Assembly: GCA_016169945.1 (NCBI GenBank)
Contig: JADLSH010000387.1
Location: forward strand, 3,501,001 to 3,565,000
DNA length: 64,000 nt
From: Trachythela sp. YZ-2020
Taxonomy: Eukaryota; Cnidaria; Anthozoa; Malacalcyonacea; Clavulariidae
Reading direction: 5' to 3'
The notes beneath the pieces were generated by a model. It had not been told where the DNA came from, ran no database searches, and saw only the letters and a program-made list of their open reading frames with translations. Both the position numbers and the translations under genes were made by a program. The stretch's first letter is position 1. The number at the start of each line of letters is the position of its first letter. This document shows, one piece after another, positions 12,711 to 24,694 of this stretch.

Positions 12711-13982
12711 CTAACATGATAGTGAAGGCAAGTCTAGCAAGTTACAGTAAATATTACACTTGTGACTTTGGATGAAAGTGGTCATTGCCCTTTCAGTAAG
12801 ATTACCAGTGCAAAAAAGCAGTTCATCATTGTCAGCGATTAAACTCTTTGATGCAATTTCTGGGTTGAATAGAATGTTATTGCAGCCTTGTATATTAAGA
12901 AGCATTAGTTCTTTCTGGGATGTATGGTATGAATAATGTACAAGACATTCAGCTCTTTGGCAGAAAACATCTGCATGATCTCCACACTGCCATTGTTGTT
13001 GACATATTTTTGAATGTCCCTTCAATGTACTCTTCAATTGTGATACACTCATCTCCAATCATTCCAAAGAATATTTTGTTGCACTTCATAGTTTGACCAA
13101 ACATATCAATTGCATCTTTTGCTTCCAGTTATTTTTCCAAACGAGCAGCCATGTTTCTAGAGAGGTAGTGCATCTGCACCACCTTTTTGGTGTGTTGTTC
13201 AAAAGTTTGACCTGTGATTTGGATATCTTCAACTGCTTTGGCCAAATATTTCTTTACCACCCAAGTGTTGTTTGAGAAATCCTTTCCCATGGATTTGGCT
13301 TTTAAGGCCTTGCGAAATCCTCCCACACCACAGGGTTCCTTTTCAATCGTAAAATCGACAACATTCGGTGTAACTGACCAAGTCATGGTGTCGAAATCAA
13401 ATGAGAAAATTTTGATGGGGGTGGTCGTTTTCTCAATTCCTTGACCAAGTTTAAGCATCTCGACCACAGACAAGCTTCTTAGAACAAACTTGCTCTTACT
13501 TGGACTGGGGGCAGAGGTAGTAGGCTGTGATGTTTGCTTTATCTGAGTCAAGCACCTTCTTTTGCTTTTCTGAACGCCGCTGTCGTCTTGAGTAATGCCT
13601 TCATCTACATCGGCAACATATGCTCTACAAATCGCACGTAGATCACTTTAAAATCGGGAATTTGCTTGGTGGAGTGACACAACGGTCCCTGTTGGCCCCA
13701 GCAAGAACATCACAATGCACTGAACTGTCAACTGCAAAATGCTTAGTGCAAAAACGTTTGATGTCGTCCAAGGTAAATCGTCAAATTCATATGGAACAAA
13801 TTCCCTCGCTCCAATTCGAGCATATTTTTGAGCTTTTCCTGACACTGATGCGCTGAGTCTTTGAACAGTGATCGAATCACCATCTGGGGTGCTATGCAAA
13901 CTATCCTTTTCTTTCCTTTCGAACCGCCTTGTCGTTTTGTTTTCATTTTTTCTCTGAAGTTCTTCCAGGTTTTGTCCGACAT
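12711..13982 (-). pseudogene. Alpha-kinase (MHCK/eEF2K/TRPM7-type atypical kinase), degraded cargo gene
   Basis: The first ATG in the opening frame is at 13982, about 30 bp inside the right TIR. Reading down in shifting frames there is a basic N-terminal part, a Ser/Thr/Pro-rich linker (about 13480-13560), then an alpha-kinase domain. Its N-lobe has a GVGGFRKALKAKS segment and NTWVVKKYL, where the ATP-binding lysine lies. The C-lobe has ITIEEYIEGTF, LLNIQGCNNILFNPEIAS and CTGNLTERAMTTFIQSHKCN. These align block by block with the eEF2 kinase and myosin heavy-chain kinase domain. Lesions: frameshifts near 13885, 13770, 13645 and 13025, and an in-frame TAA just after 13129. The conserved catalytic Asp of the D-x-Q-G block reads Asn here. 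It has no visible introns, unlike the transposase. Not a functional kinase in this copy. Confidence 0.85.
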
Positions 13983-14012
13983 CTTGTCACACGACAAAAC
14001 ACGTGCAAGTTG

Positions 14013-14328
14013 TCAAAACCAGTCCTCTTCGACCGAGGCGCGCCGCAGTGCATTCTGGCCTATGGCAACGATAGGCCACGGAAAAAATCATTTTGTTTTG
14101 CTTTCGTTTTGATTTGAATTCGTTTTAATATTGATTCTCTATTAATTTTATGCACGTTTTATTTTGTTTTGACTTTAATTTCATTTTACTTTTGTTTTTC
14201 TTTGAATTTCGTTTCATTTATTTTAATTTTTTAATGTTTATTTTTTAAATTTAGATTTTTAATTTCAATTGTAATACATAATATTATAAAATAATGAAAA
14301 ATCCCTATGGCAATCCTCGGCCACCATA
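14013..14328 (-). repeat. Right terminal inverted repeat of the 10-14 kb transposon
   Basis: Inverted copy of 10079-10392, followed by the second copy of the cacatg target duplication. The alpha-kinase reading frame starts just inside it. Confidence 0.9.
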
Positions 14329-14334
14329 CACATG

Positions 14335-15156
14335 GCCTCGATCGACATCATTTTTAGTTTCTAATTTTGAGCTACATTGAGTCTTGCACAATGATTAAAG
14401 TTTTTGTTTGTATGCTATATAAGCGAATGAAGGTACGCCACATTAATTCTACAAATGGTCTAAGTTTGGAATAAGATCACATTATCACTAGAATGGTAAT
14501 TTTGTTGGAATAAGCCAGTTCGGAGTTTCGACTGCGTCGGGATAAAATTGCAGTTGAATCATAACATGTAGCTAAGACTGGGAGAATTATAATATGCATA
14601 TCAAAGTATTCAACTGCTCAATCATTCATTTGTGTTTTTGTGACTACCGCGTATGCGGTAGCCACTATGTCAGACGCTTGCTTGATTGCTTGAGTGCTTG
14701 CTTAAATGCTTGTCTTGGACCATTCTACGTCACACTCAGCACTACGTCACACAAGAATGCACGTCACACTCAGCAGTTTTCGTCATTTATCGGCAAAGCA
14801 AATGCAAATTATCTAGCATCTCTGCGAATTAATTAGCTTTTCTACCTGTCGTAATAATTATTAATCGCTTATATTTTATGAAGTTGATGCGTTGTAAACC
14901 AAATGCGATTTCTGTACTTTAACAGTAACATGTAATTGTGGATGTGAACTTCGTTAATTTACCATTAGTCTTTTAAATGTCAGTACTTATCGAAAAAGTT
15001 TAATCGCGCAAGAAAACCGAATTTATATATTACCGCGATTTCGCGGATGATTTCACTCAAACAGTCAAAGCCTTCAGCGCCACGTACGGCGCGAATAATA
15101 TAAAACAGCTCTTAACCAATGAGATTACAGAAAATAAAGGTAATTTGTTTTGACAA
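14335..15156. other. Intergenic, repeat-rich; no gene
   Basis: Contains copy 2 of the dispersed repeat (14509-14633), a short palindrome (ctaccgcgtatgcggtag near 14645), repeated tgcttg units at 14680-14715 and repeated cgtcacactcagca units at 14728-14780. No coding signal is seen. Confidence 0.5.
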
Positions 15157-16209
15157 TAGGCAATTCCAGCTATAGCAATGCATGCTGGGAAAAGTGTTTT
15201 TTCTTTCAATACTTTCATTTCTCAACAAATGGCGGTCGGAAAATGTGGGTTTTACACGAAGCTATATATTTTTAATTTTACTGCTTTATGTTTCGCTCCA
15301 AAGACTGGTTTAAAAATTTTATTTCTAACAGAGGTTATCAGGACTCTTTAACGTAAGTTTAAGCGAAATTCATTCGCGAGTTGACACTTGAGTGAAGCAA
15401 ATTTGGCAAAAAGCTGGCTTCGAAAACTACTCTGTCGCACGTTTAGAAGTAAATAAAGTGATCGGTAAGAGCACTGTGGACAATTTACCCCTTCAAATGG
15501 AGCGCTGTAACCAATCAAATGAGATTTATGGGGACAAATGAAATTTAGGCGTGGCTTCACTTTGATATGGTTTGTCGCTGGGGGACCATGGCCCCCCGCC
15601 CCACAGCGACCACGCCACTGCAGACAATGAAATCACAATTTGTGAATTGTTAATAAATCTGTTACCTTGGGGTCCAATGTCGGCTGCAGCAAAAAATATA
15701 CAAGGCAGTGTTTGAACAGTAGCCTGCGGGTAGTCCCACGACATCCTGAAGGCTAGTGGCTGCAGCCCTTGACTGCCCGCTTGCTAGTGACTAAGTTGTT
15801 GTTGGAGCAAGACAAGATTTCCACATTACTGGGTTCAAGCTAGTGGGGCAAACTGGCAGGGCTAGGCCTTGAAATGCCTGGACTCCCCTCCAAGGCTTCT
15901 ACTGCCATCCTTCCAAATCCAGAGGGGAAGGAGCCTAATAACAAATGTCCCAAGAGTGCTCATCAACATTCAAAAGCTGTTCAATCCACACCAAACATTC
16001 TATATTGCAAATCGTTATTGGGAGGGAGGGAGGCAGCCAACAAACCAAACTTTAGTGGACCCCCAGGTCAGTTTCTGCTTCTCTTGCTGCTTCATGAAGG
16101 GCAGGCAACTGTATGCTACTCAGATAAACCAACTAAGAAATTTATCAAATTCATGGCGGGGGGAGGGGGTTAAATCGGGTTCTGATAGGGCTTCCTTAGA
16201 GGGCACCTT

Positions 16210-16285
16210 AGGACCACGTTCAAGATATCTTCCTAAGAGGGGGAGATATCTTCCTAAGAGGGGGAGATATCTTCCTAAGAGGGGG
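16210..16285 (+). repeat. Triplicate 24-bp tandem repeat
   Basis: Three copies of agatatcttcctaagagggg with little variation, inside the 15-20 kb element. Confidence 0.85.
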
Positions 16286-16672
16286 TGAAGATAGTGGGCA
16301 AACTTTCCATTTCCTTCAAGGGGGAGTGTGAACATTTTCTTAAATACCTATTTTGCAAAATATACACTAATTTCATTTTCCAGGAAATATGATTACAGGA
16401 TTTCTTTCTGTTGGCTGGGATAGCCAACTCATGAGACACAAGACAAGCTTGCAAGGTCAGCTACAGAGCTAGCATGATTCGCCAGGCCATCATCTGCCTA
16501 CAGTAACTCATGTGAACAGCCGCTTGAAGTGAATTATTGAATTAAAATTTTGAGTGCGAATTCGTTAAAAATTAAACTTATTGAAGGTAATTGAGTTGGT
16601 CTTGATACTAATGAAAAGAAAATCTTTCAAAATGCCAATTCTTACTATTGGGCACACTAAAAGCACTTAATA

Positions 16673-16917
16673 GGGCCATTTATACGGGAGAATTTCAGTC
16701 GCGAATTACATAAGACGCGTCTTATATAAGATGCGAACATACTCGTATAAATGGTCAAATTCTACTAAGTCGCGACTTAAATAAGAACAGGGGTTCAGGC
16801 TGTTCCACAATAAGTCGCGACTTATTAGAATTTTACCATTTATACGAGTGTGTTCGCGTCTTATATAAGACGCGTCTTATGTAAGTCGTGACTTATTTTC
16901 TCCCTTATAAATGGCCC
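16673..16917. mobile_element. Palindromic MITE with TA flanks
   Basis: 245 bp that folds back along most of its length. The ends GGGCCATTTATA and TATAAATGGCCC are flanked by TA (16671-16672 and 16918-16919). The interior is built of cgcgtcttatataaga-like units. It is non-coding and resembles mariner-type MITEs. Confidence 0.8.
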
Positions 16918-19522
16918 TAATGCGTGAGTGTGCATTAAAATTTAACCCAATTAACAGAGACATGAACTTGAATACCAGGACAAAATACATTATTAAGCAA
17001 GTATCAGGACATTTTAGTCCTGAGATAGCACTGCACCAACTGCAATCATTTTCCTGGATGCTGAAACCTCTGCATCACAGAAAATCAGGAGCGTGGCGAA
17101 CGAATCACGATTGGTAGGGGTGTCATATCATTATGACCAACTTTTCCGATGAAAATGACCAACTTTTTTGCCTTTCTATATACAAATTTTTGTATCAAAA
17201 TTATAGGGGAAAACGAAAGAATTGATAAAAACCTGAATAGTTGTATGATCAGATATGACAGGGACTCTGCTAGGCCAGGGCCTTTTTTTAAGAAATCGTT
17301 AGTGGGGGGGGGGGGGCATCAATGGAAAGGGACCTAACAAACCTCCGTATATTGAAGAGGTGCGAACCTGGAGGGGGGGTCTGGAGGTCCTCCCCCAGAA
17401 AATTTTCGCCGTTCTTGAGTCTCTGTGGCTTGATTTTCTGCATTTTTAGAGACAATTTTTTATATATCCCATCTAAACGGACCAAGCTTTGGGTACAAAA
17501 GCAAGGTTTTGTTGTGGGAATATCATACATAACTCTCTTCTGAACTAAGTCATGTTTCCCTTTTTTGCTTATATTTTGGACAAAATAGTTTACTGAGGGG
17601 CCAACATGGGGCCTGGGGGGCCTTGTCCTTCAACTCTGAAAGGGTTATAAATGTTACATTGCTAACAAGCATGTTTAGCAATTACAATTTAACAATGAAA
17701 TTTCTTCGTAACTGGCCCAAACAGCTTTCAATTGCCTTTATTGTCCTGACACTCCATCTTGTTTTTAGTAAGTTTTTCAAATGCGAGCATTTTAAAACTT
17801 TATATAAAATAGAAAGGATCAAAGAATGATGTTGAGGCAATGCGTGTATGCTACACTCCAGTAATTCTGCACTAATCCATTGACTGATTGCTTACGTACT
17901 CAGGAGCGCATAATATTTGAAAATTAGAACGTATTGTTTCTTAATATATTTTAACCAACAACTGACCAACTCTTTAATATGTAGAATTATTGTACTTGCG
18001 TTAATTGCACATTTTATAATTTCAGCGCATAGTCTCAACGCATAATTTCTCAATATTTTTAGACCAACAATATTTTAGTGTGGGCATCACACCCCACACG
18101 CAACCCGATCGCCACGCCCCTAAGTAAAATCATGGGAAAGTCTTGTAAAGTGGGGTGACATAAGCAAGCAAAAGTTACGATAGATCTCAGATGGCGAGCC
18201 AACCCTGCTCCCAGGGGACTTGGTAAACTTTGTGTGGGGAGGGGGGGGGGGATGACATGCTCCCCAGAAAAGTTTGAAATCTGGGGTCTCTGAAATGGCT
18301 TTCCTGCATTCTGAAGTAAGATTTAACATGCAGAAACTAGATCATTTTGTTCAGTTTGCATCTCAGGCAGCGAAGAATATGACACCATATAAGTTTTCCC
18401 ACTCTGATCCATATTTGCCGCTCCCCTTTCTACTTCTGGTGCAGGCTATCACCCTGGCCCCCCTGTTCTGCTTCTACATGAATTTGGGTTGGCTAAAGGA
18501 TAATGCTTTGGGTCTAGGGCCAGAAAGAACTTTTACAGCTATTGCTACCACCCTAACCTCTTTCTACAATGATTGTCATGAATGTACCAACTGTGACAAG
18601 CAGCAACATGCACCTAACCTTTTAATTTTCCCCACAGTGTTTAACTTCCACAACATTTGCATTGAAGTAAGCATATCTGCATGAATGAATATCCAACAGT
18701 TATTTACATATTGGAGTACGTGTTGGAAAGAATAAATTGATCATTCAGACCTCTATAAAGTATAACTTTATGGAAGAATAGGAGGCAGTTTATTAACAAC
18801 TTTCAGCAATCACTGGACCAAAACTTCTTGTGATTTCAATGTCTGGAGTAGTGGGCAGACAAAGGGCTTTGCATATAATATATTTTCAGTTATTTTAATG
18901 GAAGGGCTGCTGAAAAATACAACCTTTTGTATACACACAGCAACCAAAACACTAATTTTTGCAACTATTCTATAAACACATGTGGCCACAACCAAAAATA
19001 TAGCCAAGTCAAAGTCGACAGCAAAGCAAAAGTATTTCACAGTCAATACTGTTCGGAAATAACGAGAAAGTTGCTAGTAAACCGGGCTTGTTTTCGCGAC
19101 AAACCATATCAAAAGCCTTGCCTCTGGGACATGTTGACAAAATATCGGCTAAAATTTTTTGATTTTTAATTGCCTGTACGTAGAAATCAAGCAGTCAGAA
19201 ATACAGAAAAACAATAAATCTAGATTCCTTGGTTGCAGAGCTCCATTGGAAGGGCAAAACGTGCAACAGAGTAGTTTTCGAAGCCAGCTTTTTGCCAAAT
19301 TTGCTTCACTCCTGTGTGTCAACTCGAAAGCAATTTTCTCGCGAATTATCGAATGGATTTCGCTTAAACTTACGTTAAAGAGTCCTGATAACCTCTGCTA
19401 AAAATAAAACTTTTAAACCAGTCTTTGGAGCGAAACATAAAGCAGTAAAATTAAAAACATATAGCTTCGTGTAAAATCCACATTTTCGACCGCCATTTGT
19501 TGAGAAATGAAAGTATTGAAAT

Positions 19523-20243
19523 CAGTGCTTCCACTATTTAGTTTTGAAATTCCTTACTTTCGTGTCAAAATTTCCTTAGATTTCCTTGACCATGGAATAC
19601 AATTTCCTTGAAATTTCCTTGAGAAGACTTTTAGTTATTTTACTGCTTACAGCCCTACCAAAGCCCTACTAACTTATCTTTAGACTGTTTAGTGTTATAG
19701 TGCTAATTTCAAAGGCATTGAAACAGTGAAATATTGCTGTAATGAATTTTGACATTTGTCAATTCAATTTGTGACAATGTGACTGTTGCGGCCGTTAGTA
19801 AGGTTGGTTCATCTTGATTGGAAAGGTCAGATTCGAAGCCGTCTGACTCTGATGTCTGACCTTCATCAACAGCAAGAGATCGCTTCATGACTTATTCATA
19901 TTGCTAGACCATGCAACATGTTTGATTTCAGACATGTTGGCATTTTGCTAAGGTACCGGGGTCCCGGGGTCCCGGGTCATGTGATACTGGTATGAGCGAA
20001 GGAAACACTATAATACTTCATGTAATAATGTTCTTAAATTGTCTATAGATAAAAAATTGCTGCCAAATATGCCAAAAAATATATTTTTACTGTTTACAAC
20101 TCTGTTTACAGACTTTTGACAATATTTCCTTAGATTTCCTTGAATTTCCTTAGATTTCCTTAAATTTTTTCCATCCTTGAAAATTCCTTTTTGGGGTCAG
20201 AATTTCCTTGAAAAAGGAAATTTCCTTGAAAGTGGAAACCCTG
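19523..20243. mobile_element. hAT-type MITE with 8-bp target duplication
   Basis: Ends CAGTGCTTCCACT and AGTGGAAACCCTG are inverted copies. The 8-bp duplication ATTGAAAT lies at 19515-19522 and 20244-20251. It splits the right arm of the surrounding element, and the intact left arm (15211-15240) shows the uninterrupted sequence. The interior is enriched in ttccttga/ttccttag units. No transposase. Confidence 0.88.
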
Positions 20244-20304
20244 ATTGAAATTTGAAAGAATAACCACTTTTCCCAGCATGCATTGCTATAGCTGGAATTG
20301 CCTA

Positions 20305-21369
20305 ATGCCTAATGTTCCAGAATGTAAACAAAGAATTCTTCTGCCAGCTTGCAATGCAGCGAAAATATTTTACTGTATTTAATAACTCGGTGAGTTTTCA
20401 AAAAATTTTCTTCAAACTTGGTCAAATGCTAGAACTGCTAGAGAGCTTTTATAAAATCCAAAAATACTTTTTGAGTGAATTTTAATAATTCAAAGACAAA
20501 GGTGCTCCGTGACCTTAATATTCTATACAAGTGCATAAGCTATAGACTATAGACAGTCCCAAATATCCAAATTAACTTAATAGTCACGATATTTATGAAT
20601 TAATAGGAATAAATCACTAGTTTAGAAGGTAACAAACCTTCACATTTTAAAGTTATAATGTAGACACCGTACGTAGGATGTGATTTCGAATGCACAGTTG
20701 CGCGTATGTCTCTTTACATGTACAATTATAATTATTTATATGCGTATATCAAATTTTATATCAATGACAATCATGATACTTCCAAGCATCATAAACATAA
20801 CAAAGTCAAACTTTACCTTCTTTATCAAACGAATTCCGAGGTTGCTTCACGGTAGACACTATCTTGGTGAATAGGAACAGACCAATAAATTACTAGCCTT
20901 TATGTTTTCATTTTCAACATGCGATTTTGCAAGCTTCGATTCCTTGAAAGGGAATCACCGGAAATTCAACATTACAACAAGCTCCGGGAAAAACCCATCT
21001 CAAGTGTTCGAAATAAAAACAACATTACTTGCATTTCTAAGTATAGTAACCTGATCTGTTTTATTGTTTATAAAATATATTTATCAACAATGATGAGTAA
21101 GACCCATTATGGCATTTTAAGAATAGAAGGGAATTTCCTAGAAGGAATTTGAGCTGCGACACAGACACAATGAAAGCAACATTAGTAGATAAATAAAGAT
21201 ATATAAATCGTTTATTAAAACATATACATATTGTAGTCATGAACTGAATTACATGTATAAGCATTGCAATATTATCGAAGAAGTATAGAAATATAGATAA
21301 AAAATGTATAAGTTAATTATAACCCTAAACTGACTAATATTTACATGTAAAATTCTACGACAATAAAAT
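20305..21369. other. Intergenic, no gene seen
   Basis: AT-rich sequence with short ORFs only. No domain, splice pattern or long repeat partner was recognised. Confidence 0.4.
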
Positions 21370-22249
21370 GCCTATTTATAAAGTATGATTGCTTGCATAA
21401 TGTACAATAAGGAGTCTTTTGAGACGATTTGTCTTACATTTAGATACCATAAAAGTTCTCTTTGTTCGTAGGCGGTTAGTAAAAGTGTTAGCCTTAGGAG
21501 GCAAAAGTTTAGCAAGTGTATGATTATTATCGCGAACAATGTCTTCGAACAACTTAGACAGAGTTTCTCGTCTAACAAAAAGAGTTGGATTCCAGCATTC
21601 GTAATTGCGTCACCATAGGGTAACTCTAGAGTTCTATCTCATCAGAGTATTTGGGAAGGCTGCTATAGAAGAGCTGACATGAATATTTGAGAACAGATCG
21701 AATTACACTACAGTAAAAACATATCAAGTCTTTAGTGTCCACATCAGCACGCTTTAACTGTTTCGAAAGATACAGGCGTTTCGCAGCCTTGTCTTCAAGT
21801 CATCCCTAATGATGAGTCATCATGATTCCGAGACCTCTTACGGGCGTGTACCCTCTCGAAAGGATGACAGTCAACTTTTATACTGAGTTATAAGATGGTG
21901 GATTTCTCTTAAAGGAAATGACTAGCTCTTTGCACTTCTTCGGGTTTAACTGAAGTTTGTTTCCTTGGGACCAGCTGGAATTCCTGGAAATGTGGTTAAT
22001 TTCTTCTTGTAAGGAGCTTTCTTCTGATTTAAAAACGGTTTCTGATATTGAAGTGTCGTCCGCGAATTTCCACATCGATGATTGATTCTCACCTGGGAGA
22101 TTGGAATCGTTTATCATAGCTAAAAACAGCCATGACCCCAGACGGGTTTCTTGGGGGTACTCCAGCAGGGATGCTTGGCCAGCTTGAATGGCAATGGATA
22201 TTTAGTTTAACTCTTTTTTTCCTGTCCCTGAGGAAGTCAAGCAGTAGTA

Positions 22250-23065
22250 GTAGGTAGTAGCAACTTTATTTTAAAAGGATAACACCTGACAGTACAACTG
22301 ATAAACGTGTGGTCCTCTATGAACTAATTACTATCAAATATATAAATATCTAAAATATTAATGATCTAAGAGCTCTTTTAAAAGAGTAGAATGAGTCTTT
22401 GTTCCAGATATCAACAGGAATACTATTCCACAATCTTGTCCCTGTTACTCCAAATAATTTTCCACCCTCAGTTTCTCTCTTTAATCTAGTGCACACTAGA
22501 TTCAATTTAGAATGTCTATTTGTTCTAGTATCATAATCCACATTCCTAGTGAGCATTAGTCCCATATATTCAGTGGACTGTCCAAAAACTCGGTTATAAA
22601 TTATACAACACTTTTGAATATTTAGGTCATCATACAAAGGTAACCAGTTAAGTTCTTTAAATAGTTTTGCACTTTTTTACCTTGTGTCTGCATAGCTCGC
22701 TTTTGTAACTTAAATATCCGTTGAGAATTCTTAGATGAACATAGTAAGCTTCGTAGTACAATTTTCTTTCTTTAATCGGAAGATGACGTTTTATTTTATT
22801 TAAAACTCCAATTCGTTGTCCCAGTTTTTTGCATATTACATCGACATGTTCATTAAAATTCAGTTCATTATCAATATATACTCCCAATATTTTCTGTACG
22901 CTAACTTCTTCGACTTTATCTCCATTGACTTGTATATTGAGTTCCGGGTTGGTAAATTTACTGGCTAACAGTTTCCCTGTAACAAACATAGTTTTTGTTT
23001 TAGATGCATTTAAAACCATTTTGTTCTCCTGTGTCCAATTTACAACTTGATCCATATCCATTGTA
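22250..23065 (-). pseudogene. 3' part of a second non-LTR retrotransposon inserted in the first
   Basis: The RT thumb/C-terminal region reads LNIQVNGDKVEEVSVQKILG at 22930-22870 and CKKLGQRIGVLNKIKRHLP, then after a frame change GVTGTRLWNSIPVDI near 22430. The sequence ends near 22250 in a short TAC-type simple repeat, as expected for a retrotransposed 3' end. It is 5'-truncated. A small plus-strand RT piece follows at 23085-23250 (PHFYYCSTVWNE segment). Confidence 0.7.
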
Positions 23066-23254
23066 GTTGGTCATGTTCTATAGAAGTTGGAGCTGATTAT
23101 TGCTTTACTAAGGAGAGCTAAATCTTTTGTGCCTAGACATATTCTTGAAAAAATGTATAATGCATTTATAATTCCACATTTCTATTACTGTTCTACTGTT
23201 TGGAATGAATGAATGATGGTAGTAAAAGTAAACTCACAAAGCTGTCTAAACTAC

Positions 23255-23390
23255 AACTGGACTCTGTAGCTCAGTTGGTTAGAGCGCTGCACCGAGTTGC
23301 ATTTTTCCCAGCTGTTCCTGGTTAGGTCTAATAAATGTATATAATTTACATTCAATAATTTTCCATCTACAAAACCCTTCAATTATTATT
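23255..23390 (+). mobile_element. tRNA-derived SINE, internally deleted
   Basis: Starts gactctgtagctcagttgg, the tRNA A-box region. It then jumps from the anticodon region to the gttgcattttt tail shared with the copy at 57.26 kb. It interrupts the retrotransposon remnant at the RT segment ending SHSIE. Confidence 0.8.
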
Positions 23391-24694
23391 CAATCGAGTG
23401 AGATACCAACAAAATCTTGATATTTACCCACAGAAAAATCAGACCATTATTTCGGTCTAAATCGATCAGCAGTTGATCAATGACTCGAATTAAAGCTGTT
23501 TCAGTAGAGTGCCACCTTCGGAATCTTGACTGGAGGTGATAGAGAAAATTATTTTCTCTCAGGTAACTGTAGAGGGTGTGATGGACATGTTTTTTCCCAT
23601 TAACTTCCAAAGAAGAGAAAATACTGAAATAAGTTGGTAATTGTTCATGTCTTCCTTACTTCCACAACCTTTGTAAATCGAAGTTATTTTCGCGGACTTC
23701 CATTTCGAGGGAAATGCACCGTTTTCAATACAATGATTTATTAAGCGAGCCAGAGACAAGGAAATGCATGGAGCTGCGACTTTAAGGACTCTGGCTCCAA
23801 TACCATCCAATCCTGTGGCTTTGTGAGATGACATAGACGGCAATAACTTCTGGATATGGTCAGATGTAATTTTCGGTATTTGAAATGGGATACTGGGACT
23901 TGAAGACGGAGTACCATGGACTAAAACAGTTGCTGTACCCGTTTGTATTGAACTGAGTATTAGTAACTCACTCATATCGTGCTTATCTTTGACGATTCGA
24001 TCTTTATCCCTCAATTGGCGGATGTTAACATGGTCATTGGCATCTTCCTTCTTTAATGAGGTTTCATAATTTTTTTGGATTATGTCTATTTTCCGCTACT
24101 TTAGATTTAATGTTCTTTTTCGATTTTAGATTTAAAGTTCTTTTTCGTCATCCCAACAAATTCATTTACCTTGTTTTTTGCCTTCTTGTAAAACAACCAA
24201 TCGTCATCTTTCTGTGGCATCTTAGCTTTCTTCAACAGGTGGTCTCTTTTTCGAATTTCATGATTGAGGTCCTCTGTAAACCATTTTGATTGAGACATTT
24301 TCTTGACTCTCTTTTGTTTTATTGGAGCGTGGGTGTCAAGTACATTGTTAAATACTTGATACCACGCATCAACAATTTCATCAGTCTCGTCAAAAATAAA
24401 TGCGGTGTCCCAGGGGGCCTCATCTAAGGCTTTTACAAATTCCTTCTCATTTAGATGCTTGAGGTTTCTATATGAAATCACAGTATGTACATTGCTGTTT
24501 CGAATATTGGTCTTCTCCTTTTTATACCGCCTCACGGTCACAGTTGGTAAGTGATCTGACAATTAACCTATAGTTTTAACATCTAAAGTTCCAATTCTTT
24601 TTGGATAGTTAGTCCAAACATGATCTAGGCAGGTGTTCGATGCAGGTCTTGTTACTTGATTTACATGTTGGGAGAAATTTTTCATTGTTTTGAT

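Larger units (their letters stand above)
10079..14328. mobile_element. 4.25-kb DNA transposon with integrase-type transposase and alpha-kinase cargo
   Basis: Terminal inverted repeats of about 315 bp (10079-10392 and 14013-14328) begin TATGGTGGCC and are highly similar; the clearest difference is a 4-bp indel near the tip. The flanking direct repeat cacatg (10073-10078 and 14329-14334) is a perfect 6-bp target duplication. A transposase reads inward from the left end and an alpha-kinase-like gene reads inward from the right end. Each starts within about 30 bp of the inner TIR edge, so each TIR may supply a promoter. The 6-bp duplication and the integrase-type catalytic domain are what I recall for the eukaryotic IS3EU superfamily; that assignment is from memory. 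Both genes are broken, so this copy is dead. Confidence 0.9.
15159..20302. mobile_element. 5.1-kb element with long terminal inverted repeats, no transposase seen
   Basis: The tip GGCAATTCCAGCTATAGCAA at 15159 is inverted at 20302, with TA on both outer sides. The arms match over about 350 bp (left 15159-15512; right from about 19231), with a 721-bp hAT MITE inside the right arm. The interior (15.5-19.2 kb) has poly-G runs, a 24-bp triplicate repeat, a palindromic MITE and fragments resembling hAT ends, but no ORF I recognise. The TA flanks fit a mariner-type target, though TA could also be the first bases of the TIR. Confidence 0.7.
21372..24690 (-). pseudogene. Non-LTR retrotransposon remnant (endonuclease end, reverse transcriptase), interrupted
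   Basis: Minus-strand pieces in the right order. The endonuclease C-terminus has CLDHVWTNYPKR and SDHLPTV (24690-24540, with a stop between). A connector runs 24562-24107. Early RT follows (24014-23386, with SHKATGLDGIGARVLK). A GVPQGT-like segment with a frameshift lies near 22160, the catalytic FADD near 22055, and the basic C-terminus near 21590-21380. The middle is split by another RT fragment and a SINE (22250-23385). Related to jockey/CR1-group elements. Inactive. Confidence 0.75.

Noticed and set aside
15869..16288. 139-codon ORF as a gene
   Set aside because: It ends in the triplicate 24-bp repeat and has no domain; it lies inside a transposon interior.
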